Below, in pieces: positions 1 through 5,876 of a DNA stretch of 7,381 nt. The notes under the pieces were generated by a model. It was given only the letters and a program-made list of their open reading frames with translations, ran no database searches and had not been told where the DNA came from. A program made the translations under genes and the position numbers. Source of the DNA: Caulobacteraceae bacterium (GTDB taxonomy: Bacteria > Pseudomonadota > Alphaproteobacteria > Caulobacterales > Caulobacteraceae); NCBI GenBank assembly GCA_013815405.1, contig JACDGF010000103.1:1-7381 (forward strand), read 5' to 3'. Position 1 is the first letter of the stretch. Every line of letters starts with the position of its first letter.

Positions 1-438
1 GCCCTCGCGTGCGCCGGCTCAGTCGCGGTCGCCGCTCGCGCGCCCGCCGCGATCACCGTCCACGGAGCCTGGACCCGCCCGGCCGCCGCCGGGATGAACG
101 CGGCGGGCTATGGCGCGATCGCCAACTCGGGGCCGCGCGCCGACCGGCTGATCGGCGTCGCCAGCCCGGCTGCGTCCAGGGTCTTGATCCACCAGAGCCG
201 CTCGGCGGGCGGCGTGATGTCGATGCGCACCCTCGGCAATCTGGCGATCCCCGCGGGCGCGACCATGACCTTCGCCCCGGGCGGGCTGCATCTGATGCTG
301 GAGGGCCTGAAGCGCACCCTGAGCGTCGGGGGCCGCGTCCCGATCACCCTCATCTTCGCCAAGGCCGGCGCGGTCCACGCCGAGCTGGCCGTGCGAAGCG
401 GCGACCTCCCGCCCACCATGCCCGGCATGCGGCCCTAG
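1..438 (+). CDS. PCu(A)C-family periplasmic copper chaperone (5' end cut by window edge)
   Basis: The reading frame is open from base 1 to the TAG at 436-438, so the true start lies upstream of the window. The first visible residues (ALACAGSVAVAARAPA) look like the end of a signal peptide, followed by a mature start near ITVHGAW. Counting from the Met codon at 94, the chain has H33, M44, H66 and M68, which matches the family's H-X10-M-X21-H-X-M Cu(I)-binding motif exactly (codons at 190, 223, 289 and 295). Other family signatures are MNAAGYGAIAN, the SPAAS segment and IPAGATMTFAPGGLHLM. The short C-terminal tail has two Met and several Pro residues. Proteins of this family bind Cu(I) in the periplasm and, where studied, help deliver copper to cytochrome c oxidase. 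The Met at 94 is inside the domain and is not the start. An acyl-CoA synthetase gene follows after four bases, suggesting one transcript. Family assignment is firm; the copper client is unknown. Confidence 0.93.
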   Translation, partial: ALACAGSVAVAARAPAAITVHGAWTRPAAAGMNAAGYGAIANSGPRADRLIGVASPAASRVLIHQSRSAGGVMSMRTLGNLAIPAGATMTFAPGGLHLMLEGLKRTLSVGGRVPITLIFAKAGAVHAELAVRSGDLPPTMPGMRP

Positions 439-442
439 CGGG

Positions 443-2071
443 ATGACCTCCGCGCCCGCCTGGAACTATGCCGACCTCTGGGAGCGCGTCGCCGAGGCGG
501 TCCCCACGCGGCCGGCCCTGATCCAGGCGGAGCGGGTGGTCAGTTGGGCCGACTTCGATCGGCGCGCCGACGGGCTGGCGCGGTTCCTGCTGCGCGCCGG
601 CCTGACGCGCCAGTCCAAGGTGGCGGCCTATCTCTACAACGCCCCCGAGTACCTCGAGACCTATTTCGCCGCCTTCAAGGCCGGCCTCGCCCCGGTCAAC
701 ACCAACTACCGCTACGTCGAAGGCGAGCTCATCTACCTCTTCGACAATGCCGACGCCGAGGCGGTGGTCTTCCATGCCTCCTTCACCCCGATGGTCGAGC
801 GCATCCGCTCCCGCCTGCCCAAGGTCAGGGCCTGGATCGCGGTCGCCGAGCCGGGTTGGCCGATCCCGGATTTCGCCACCGCCTATGAAGCCGCGGCGGA
901 CCGGTGCGTCGGCCGAACGATCGCTCCCTGGGGGCGGTCGGGCGACGACCTGCTGATCCTCTACACCGGCGGCACCACCGGCATGCCCAAAGGGGTGATG
1001 TGGCGCCAGGAGGACCTGTTCTTCGTCCTGGGCGCGGGAGGCAATGTCCTGCTGGGGGTTCCGCCGTTCGGGACGCCCGACGACGCCGGGCGGCGCGCCG
1101 CGTCCTCGGAACCCACCGTCGCCCTGGCCGCCGCGCCCCTCATGCACGGCACGGCCCAGCTCTCGTCCATGGCCGCCCTGACCGCCGGCGGGACGATCGC
1201 CTGCCTGCCCGGGGCCCGGTTCGACGCCGAGGAATTCTGGAGCGAGGCGGCCCGGTTGAAGGCCGCCTCCGCCGCCATCGTCGGGATGGCCTTCGCCGCC
1301 CCGATGCTGGAGGCGCTGGAGGCCCACCCGGGCCGCTGGGACCTCGCCAGCCTGCGCCGGCTGGGCTCCTCGGGCACGGTGTGGAGCATGGAGAACAAGC
1401 AGGGCCTGCTCAAACACCTACCCGGGTGCGCGATCTTCGACGGCCTCGGCTCCTCCGAAGCCATCGGCCTGGGGGCGTCGAATTCGGTCCCGGGCGCGAC
1501 CGCCGAGACGGCCAAGTTCATGGCGGGTCCCGACGCCGCCGTCTTCACCGAGGACGGGCGCCGGGTGGCGCGGGGCAGCGGCGAGCGCGGGCAGGTGGCG
1601 GTCAGCGGCTTCCTGCCGGTGGGCTACTACAAGGACCCCGAAAAGACCGCGCGCACCTTCCGCCAGTATGAGGGCCGCCGCTGGTCCGTGCCCGGCGACT
1701 TCGCCACCGTGGAGGCCGACGGGACCCTCAAGCTCCTTGGGCGCGGATCCCAGGTGATCAATACCGGCGGCGAAAAGGTCTTCCCCGAAGAGGTCGAGGA
1801 GGCGATCAAGCGCTATCCCGGCGTGCGCGACGCCGCCGTGATCGGCGCGCCCGACCCCCGCTTCGGCGAGCGGGTCTGCGCGGTGGTCGAGATGGCCGAT
1901 GAGGGGGCCCCGACCCTGGCGGCCCTCTCCGACCATGTCCGGCTCCACCTGGCCGCCTACAAGGCGCCCCGCGCCCTGGTGATCGCTCCCATCACCCGCG
2001 CCGCCAACGGCAAGCTCGACTACATGGCGGTGCGGGCCATGGCGCTGGAAAGACTTGGCCGCGCGATTTGA
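443..2071 (+). CDS. Acyl-CoA synthetase (AMP-forming), FadD3/FadD19-like ANL superfamily
   Basis: This 542-residue protein should activate a carboxylic acid with ATP to an acyl-adenylate and transfer it to CoA in the cytoplasm. The phosphate-binding loop is YTGGTTGMPKG (174-184), followed by VMWRQED as in the FadD3/FadD17/FadD19-like branch. Further signatures are APLMHGTAQ (231-239), the acyl-AMP site DGLGSSEA (333-340, in place of the usual YGxTE), PGD (417-419), the hinge GRGSQVI (433-439), GGEKVFPEEVE (442-452) and the catalytic lysine K524 in ANGKLDY. Length is normal for the family and no key residue is missing. The ATG at 443 is four bases after the copper-chaperone stop and has no clear Shine-Dalgarno, so translation may be coupled to the upstream gene. 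Relatives act on fatty acids or, in actinobacteria, steroid side chains; the sequence does not identify the substrate here. Class assignment is very secure. Confidence 0.95.
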   Translation: MTSAPAWNYADLWERVAEAVPTRPALIQAERVVSWADFDRRADGLARFLLRAGLTRQSKVAAYLYNAPEYLETYFAAFKAGLAPVNTNYRYVEGELIYLFDNADAEAVVFHASFTPMVERIRSRLPKVRAWIAVAEPGWPIPDFATAYEAAADRCVGRTIAPWGRSGDDLLILYTGGTTGMPKGVMWRQEDLFFVLGAGGNVLLGVPPFGTPDDAGRRAASSEPTVALAAAPLMHGTAQLSSMAALTAGGTIACLPGARFDAEEFWSEAARLKAASAAIVGMAFAAPMLEALEAHPGRWDLASLRRLGSSGTVWSMENKQGLLKHLPGCAIFDGLGSSEAIGLGASNSVPGATAETAKFMAGPDAAVFTEDGRRVARGSGERGQVAVSGFLPVGYYKDPEKTARTFRQYEGRRWSVPGDFATVEADGTLKLLGRGSQVINTGGEKVFPEEVEEAIKRYPGVRDAAVIGAPDPRFGERVCAVVEMADEGAPTLAALSDHVRLHLAAYKAPRALVIAPITRAANGKLDYMAVRAMALERLGRAI

Positions 2072-2165
2072 AAGCCCGCATGAACGAAAATTAAGCGGCG
2101 CCGGGGCCGGATTGCGCGCATATCGCCGGCCGTCGAGCATTTTTTCGCGGGATAGCGATCGAAAC
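2072..2165 (+). promoter_or_regulatory. Intergenic region before the M13 peptidase; possible promoter or leader
   Basis: This 94-base gap lies between the acyl-CoA synthetase stop and the peptidase start. It is locally more A/T-rich than its surroundings (AAAATTAA near 2088-2095 and a six-T run at 2140-2145). It has an inverted repeat GGCCGG/CCGGCC (2105-2110 and 2126-2131, 15-base loop). The T run begins eight bases after the right arm, which is too far for a textbook intrinsic terminator. I cannot match a confident -35/-10 pair. It may hold the peptidase promoter, a weak terminator for the upstream genes, or both. Confidence 0.3.
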
Positions 2166-4220
2166 ATGAAACATCTCTTCCTCGGCGCGGCCCTGGCCGC
2201 GTTCGCGACCTTTGGCGCCGCCATCGGCGCGGCTTCGGCGGCGGACCAATCCTCGAGCCTCGCGGCGCCGGCGCGCATGGGGCCCTGGGGCTTCGACCTG
2301 GCCGGTCGCGACCCGGCCGCCTCGCCCGGGGCGGACTTCTTCCAATACGCCAACGGGACGTGGATGAAGTCCCTGGTCATCCCGCCCGACCGGTCGCGCT
2401 ACGGCACGTTCGACGCCCTCACCGTCCTGTCGGAGAACCGTGTCCACGGGCTCCTCGAGGCGGCGGCCGCCGACCCCTCGGCGAGCGGCGACGAGGCGAT
2501 GATCGGCGCCTTCTACAAGGCCTTCCTGGACGAGGGGCGCATAGAGACCCTGGGCGCCAAGCCCCTGGCCGATGACCTGGCGGCGATCCGGGCGGCCAAG
2601 GACCGCTCGGCTCTGGCGAGCCTGATGGGCAAGGCCAACAAGGGCTTTTACGGCGCGATCTTCGGCGTGGGGATTTCGGCCGACGCCAAGGCCCCGACCC
2701 GATACGCGGTGTATCTCGGCCAGGCGGGCCTCGGCCTTCCCGACCGCGACTACTACCTCGAGGCGAGCTTCGCGCCGCAGAAGGCCAAGTACCTGGCCTA
2801 TGTGGCCCAGACCCTGAAAGCCATCGATTGGCCCGACGCGGAGGGCCAGGCCAAGGCCATCGTCGATCTGGAAACCAGGATCGCCCAGGCGAGCTGGTCC
2901 AAGGTCGAACAGCGCGATCCGGTCAAGACCTACAACGCCATGACGCCGGCGGAGCTAGCGGCCGCGGCGCCGGGCTTCGACTGGGCGGCGTATCTGGCGG
3001 CGGCGGATCTGGGGTCCGTGAACCGGGTGGTGGTGGCCGAGAAGACCGCCTTTCCCAGGATCGCGGCCCTGTTCGCGGCGACCCCCATCGCGACCCTCCA
3101 GGCGTGGCAGGCGTTCGACGTGGCGGACAACGCCTCGCCGTTCCTGTCCAAGGGGTTCGCCGACGCCAACTTCGAGTTCCGCAACAAGACCCTTTCGGGC
3201 CAGCCGCAGCAGAAACCGCGCTGGAAGCGGGCGGCGGCGGTGATCGACGCCCAGGTGGGCGAGGCGGTCGGCAAGGTCTATGTCGCCAAGTATTTCCCGC
3301 CACAATCCAAGGCCCGGATGGAGGCGCTGATCGGGGACTTGCGAAGCGCCCTGGCCGCTCGGATCCAGCGGGTGTCGTGGATGAGCCCGGCGACCAAGGC
3401 GAAAGCCGAGGAGAAGCTGGCCAAGTTCACGGTCAAGGTCGGCTATCCGGTGAAATGGCGCGACTATGGGGCGCTCACCATCTCGCCGACCGATCTTACC
3501 GGCGACGTGGTTCGCGCCGGGGCCTTCGAATGGGCCAGGCAGGTGAACCGCCTGAACCAGCCGGTCGATCGCGACGAATGGGGGCTCACGCCTCAGACGG
3601 TGAACGCCTATTACAACCCCACCCAGAACGAGATCGTCTTTCCGGCCGCCATCCTCCAGCCGCCCTTCTTCGATCCCACCGCCGACCCGGCGGTCAACTA
3701 TGGCGCGATCGGCGGGGTGATCGGCCATGAGATGACCCACGGCTTCGACGACCAGGGCCGCCAGTTCGACGGCACGGGGGCCCTGGCCGATTGGTGGGCG
3801 CCGCAGGACGCCGCCAAGTTCACCGCCGAGGCCCAGCGGCTGGGGGCGCAGTATTCCGCCTTCGAACCGATCAAGGGCGCCCATGTCAACGGCGGCCTGA
3901 CCATGGGCGAGAACATCGCCGACCTGGGCGGCCTGCTGTTGGGCCTGGACGCCTATCATCTGTCGCTGAACGGCAAGCCCGCCCCGGTCCTGGACGGCGC
4001 CACCGGCGATCAGCGGGTGTTCTTCGGCTGGGCCCAGGTGTGGCGCGGCGCCTCGCGGGAGGACGCCCTTCGCCAGCAACTGGTCTCCAACCCCCACTCG
4101 CCGCCGCATGAACGGGTCAACGGCGTGGTCCGCAACATCGACGCCTGGTACGCCGCCTTCGGCGTCAAGCCGACCGACCCGATGTACGTCGCGCCCGATC
4201 AGCGCGTGCGCATCTGGTGA
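2166..4220 (+). CDS. Secreted M13-family (neprilysin/PepO-like) zinc metallopeptidase
   Basis: From the ATG at 2166 this is a 684-residue protein. An N-terminal signal peptide (MKHLFLGAALAAF onward) ends in an A-S-A motif, with probable signal peptidase I cleavage after residue 25; there is no lipobox Cys. The M13 N-terminal domain follows (DFFQYANGTWM, YLGQAGLGLPDRDYY). The catalytic domain has NAYYNP (480-485), HEMTH with zinc ligands H521 and H525 and general base E522, ENIAD giving third ligand E582 and D586, and HSP with transition-state His H644. The protein ends RVRIW, as M13 members typically end in a Trp. M13 enzymes cleave peptides in a closed chamber, so the likely role is oligopeptide hydrolysis in the periplasm or outside the cell. 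An in-frame ATG at 2055 would add 37 basic residues before the signal peptide and overlap the upstream gene, so 2166 is preferred, although no strong ribosome-binding site is visible. I see no cysteine in the chain. Confidence 0.95.
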   Translation: MKHLFLGAALAAFATFGAAIGAASAADQSSSLAAPARMGPWGFDLAGRDPAASPGADFFQYANGTWMKSLVIPPDRSRYGTFDALTVLSENRVHGLLEAAAADPSASGDEAMIGAFYKAFLDEGRIETLGAKPLADDLAAIRAAKDRSALASLMGKANKGFYGAIFGVGISADAKAPTRYAVYLGQAGLGLPDRDYYLEASFAPQKAKYLAYVAQTLKAIDWPDAEGQAKAIVDLETRIAQASWSKVEQRDPVKTYNAMTPAELAAAAPGFDWAAYLAAADLGSVNRVVVAEKTAFPRIAALFAATPIATLQAWQAFDVADNASPFLSKGFADANFEFRNKTLSGQPQQKPRWKRAAAVIDAQVGEAVGKVYVAKYFPPQSKARMEALIGDLRSALAARIQRVSWMSPATKAKAEEKLAKFTVKVGYPVKWRDYGALTISPTDLTGDVVRAGAFEWARQVNRLNQPVDRDEWGLTPQTVNAYYNPTQNEIVFPAAILQPPFFDPTADPAVNYGAIGGVIGHEMTHGFDDQGRQFDGTGALADWWAPQDAAKFTAEAQRLGAQYSAFEPIKGAHVNGGLTMGENIADLGGLLLGLDAYHLSLNGKPAPVLDGATGDQRVFFGWAQVWRGASREDALRQQLVSNPHSPPHERVNGVVRNIDAWYAAFGVKPTDPMYVAPDQRVRIW

Positions 4221-4224
4221 AGGC

Positions 4225-4265
4225 AAAAAAGAAGAGCCCGCCGGGGGCGTCGCCGCGGCGGGCTC
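4225..4265 (-). terminator. Intrinsic terminator of the dsbD-like/hisS transcript
   Basis: A perfect 10-bp stem is formed by GAGCCCGCCG (4234-4243) and CGGCGGGCTC (4256-4265) with a 12-base loop. Read on the minus strand, the stem is followed at once by TTCTTTTTT (4233 down to 4225), a standard U-tract. On the plus strand the stem is followed by AATCATAA, so it should not work as an intrinsic terminator for the peptidase. It lies four bases past the peptidase stop and 144 bases past the hisS stop. Confidence 0.85.
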
Positions 4266-4275
4266 AATCATAAGG

Positions 4276-4297
4276 GGCGTTTCCTCCCCGAAACGCC
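4276..4297. other. Perfect hairpin in the convergent gap
   Basis: GGCGTTTC (4276-4283) and GAAACGCC (4290-4297) form a perfect 8-bp stem around a 6-base loop. The loop reads CTCCCC on the plus strand and GGGGAG on the minus strand. No T run follows on either strand, so it is not a terminator by itself. On the minus strand it would lie just upstream of the terminator stem in the hisS 3' untranslated region. Confidence 0.6.
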
Positions 4298-4304
4298 GAA
4301 GATC

Positions 4305-4358
4305 GGTGGGCTCGCTTCGCCTGGCCCGCCTTGTCTCTCGCTCGCCCAAAGAGCGGGA
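4305..4358 (+). other. Two tandem potential RNA hairpins downstream of the peptidase gene
   Basis: GGTGGGC (4305-4311) can pair with GCCCGCC (4324-4330) over seven pairs, one a G-U wobble. TCTCGCTC (4336-4343) can pair with GAGCGGGA (4351-4358) over eight pairs, one a G-U wobble. Both wobbles are allowed only in plus-strand RNA; on the minus strand they become A-C or C-A mismatches. Stems of this size are easily formed by chance in DNA this G+C-rich, so support is modest. Confidence 0.35.
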
Positions 4359-4383
4359 AACGCGCCTGTTTGTCAACGCGGCG

Positions 4384-4398
4384 TCGCCCGTGGGGCGA
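4384..4398. other. Short hairpin just past the hisS stop; weak plus-strand terminator candidate
   Basis: TCGCCC (4384-4389) and GGGCGA (4393-4398) form a 6-bp stem with a three-base loop. On the plus strand it is followed by TTTA, a very short T tract that could give weak termination of the peptidase transcript. On the minus strand it lies 11 bases beyond the hisS stop codon and has no T tract. Confidence 0.35.
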
Positions 4399-4409
4399 TT
4401 TACCGCACC

Positions 4410-5876
4410 TTAAAGCCTCGCCGCTTCGACGATCCGGCGCACCACGGCGACCCATTCGGCGCGCGGCGCGGTGACTTGGCCGGGGCGATCCTCGCGCCAG
4501 GCCTGGTTGTCCCTCACGCCGCCGGCGAGCGCGCGGCCGGCGTCGAGATCCTTGATTGTCACCGTGCCGGCCTCGATCTCCTGATCGCCCAGGATGACGG
4601 CGGCGGGCGAGGACCGGCGGTCGGCGTATTTCATCTGGGCCCTCATGCCCGACGCCCCCAGATAGACCTCGGCGGCGACGCCGGCGGCGCGCAGTTCGGC
4701 GGCGAGGGCGAAATAGTCGGCCATGCGTCCAGGCTCGAACGCGATGATCACCACCGGGCCTCGCATGGGGCTTTGCTCCGCGGCCCCCGCGGCGGCCATG
4801 GCCGCGGCGAGGCGCGAGACGCCGAAGGAAAAGCCGGCGGCCGGCGTGCGCTCCCCGGTGAACCGGGCGACGAGGTCGTCGTACCGACCGCCGCCGCCGA
4901 TCGAGCCGAAAGCGCCCGGAGTTCCCCGGCCGGTCGACAGTTCGGCCTCGTAGACGGCGCCGGTGTAGTATTCCAACCCCCGCACCACCGAGGGGGCGAA
5001 CACCGCGCGGGCATCGTCGACGCCCAGGGAGGTCAGGGCGGCGCCGATTCGGCTCAGTTCCTCCAGCCCTTCGTCGCCCTCGACCGAGCCGCCGATCACG
5101 CCGGCCAGGCGGCCCAGTGTCTCCGCCCGCGTCTCGGCGCCGCATTCCAGAAAACCGGTCACGGCGTCGATCGCCTCGACCGGGAGTTGCGCGCCCCGGG
5201 TAAAGTCGCCGGACTCGTCCTTGCGCCCTCGGCCCAGCAGGGCGGTCACGCCCCCCATGCCAAGCCGGTCGAGCTTGTCCACCGAGCGCAGGACGGCAAG
5301 TTTCTGGGCCGGGTCGTCCACCCCCGCGGCGGCGAGCAAGCCGTTGATCAGCTTGCGGCTGCTGATCCTCACGCTGAAATCGGCCGGGGCGAGGCCGGCG
5401 GCGGCGTAGCCCTCCAGAGCCATGGCGATGATCTCGGCGTCGGCTTCGGGGCGGCCCGAACCGACCGTGTCCGCGTCGCACTGGACGAATTGCCGAAAGC
5501 GCCCCGGCCCCGGCTTCTCGTCCCGCCACACCGGGCCGAAGGCGTAGCGACGAAAGGGCTTGGGAAGGGTCTCCCATTTTTCCGCCACGAACCGCGCCAG
5601 CGGGGCGGTGAGGTCGTAGCGCAGGGCCATCCACTGCCCGTCGTCGTCCTGGAGCGCGAAGACGCCCTCGTTGGGGCGGTCCGCGTCGGGCAGGAACTTG
5701 CCCAGGGCGTCGGCGTATTCGAAGGCGCCGGTCTCCAGCGCCTCGAAGCCATAGGACTCATAGACCCCCGACACCGCCTCCAGGATCCGCCGCTCGGCTC
5801 GGATCGCCTCGGCCCGCCGATCGTCGAAGCCGCGCGGCGCGCGCGCCGCCGGGCGAAACTCGGCCTCGCTGGTCAT
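4410..5876 (-). CDS. hisS: Histidyl-tRNA synthetase, alphaproteobacterial type
   Basis: This 488-residue class II aminoacyl-tRNA synthetase charges tRNA-His with histidine in the cytoplasm. Visible motifs are LRYDLTAPLARFVA (85-98, the histidine/ATP pocket entry), motif 2 from RRYAFGPVWRDE to RFRQFVQCDAD (109-136), the His-specific VRGLEYYTGAVYE (298-310), and motif 3 from GSIGGGGRYDDL (324-335) to AGFSFGVSRL (347-356). An anticodon-binding domain follows from about residue 374 (PVVIIAFEPGRM). It rules out HisZ, the shorter regulatory paralogue that lacks this domain. YDLT in place of the usual bacterial RPEGT-type sequence, and the form of motif 2, resemble archaeal/eukaryotic-like HisRS. 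In alphaproteobacteria, divergent HisRS is known to accompany tRNA-His lacking G-1. The ATG overlaps the stop of the upstream dsbD-like gene by four bases and lacks a clear Shine-Dalgarno, suggesting coupled translation. The gene is complete. Confidence 0.95.
   Translation of the reverse strand: MTSEAEFRPAARAPRGFDDRRAEAIRAERRILEAVSGVYESYGFEALETGAFEYADALGKFLPDADRPNEGVFALQDDDGQWMALRYDLTAPLARFVAEKWETLPKPFRRYAFGPVWRDEKPGPGRFRQFVQCDADTVGSGRPEADAEIIAMALEGYAAAGLAPADFSVRISSRKLINGLLAAAGVDDPAQKLAVLRSVDKLDRLGMGGVTALLGRGRKDESGDFTRGAQLPVEAIDAVTGFLECGAETRAETLGRLAGVIGGSVEGDEGLEELSRIGAALTSLGVDDARAVFAPSVVRGLEYYTGAVYEAELSTGRGTPGAFGSIGGGGRYDDLVARFTGERTPAAGFSFGVSRLAAAMAAAGAAEQSPMRGPVVIIAFEPGRMADYFALAAELRAAGVAAEVYLGASGMRAQMKYADRRSSPAAVILGDQEIEAGTVTIKDLDAGRALAGGVRDNQAWREDRPGQVTAPRAEWVAVVRRIVEAARL
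5873..5876 (-). other. ATGA stop/start overlap between the dsbD-like gene and hisS
   Basis: On the minus strand ATG (5876-5874) starts hisS and TGA (5875-5873) ends the dsbD-like gene, a 4-base overlap in different frames. This arrangement is typical of translational coupling by re-initiation, and no independent ribosome-binding site is evident just upstream. It places both genes on one transcript. Confidence 0.85.

Noticed and set aside
2105..2145. Inverted repeat plus T run as an intrinsic terminator for the acyl-CoA synthetase
   Set aside because: The stem is only 6 bp with a 15-base loop, and eight bases separate it from the T run, so it does not meet the usual intrinsic terminator layout.
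2055..2165. In-frame upstream ATG at 2055 as the M13 peptidase start
   Set aside because: It would bury the signal peptide behind 37 basic residues and overlap the acyl-CoA synthetase by 17 bases; the ATG at 2166 gives a standard signal peptide.
350..2380. Consecutive long minus-strand open frames (350-1417 and 1418-2380) opposite the acyl-CoA synthetase
   Set aside because: Low-complexity Gly/Arg/Ala-rich translations with no motifs; they cross gene boundaries of well-supported plus-strand genes.
2955..4376. A 473-codon open frame on the minus strand opposite the M13 peptidase
   Set aside because: It is antisense to conserved M13 catalytic motifs, has no recognisable domain, and runs through the minus-strand terminator hairpin. 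It is a composition artefact.
4354..4376. TTGACA on the minus strand (4376-4371) as a promoter for a small RNA
   Set aside because: The hexamer is perfect, but at 16-18 base spacing the -10 positions read like CTCTTT and match the consensus poorly. A lone -35 hexamer is not enough evidence.
4410..5876. HisZ (regulatory subunit of ATP phosphoribosyltransferase) as an alternative to HisS
   Set aside because: The protein is 488 residues, has intact catalytic motifs and a C-terminal anticodon-binding domain, and no hisG is adjacent.
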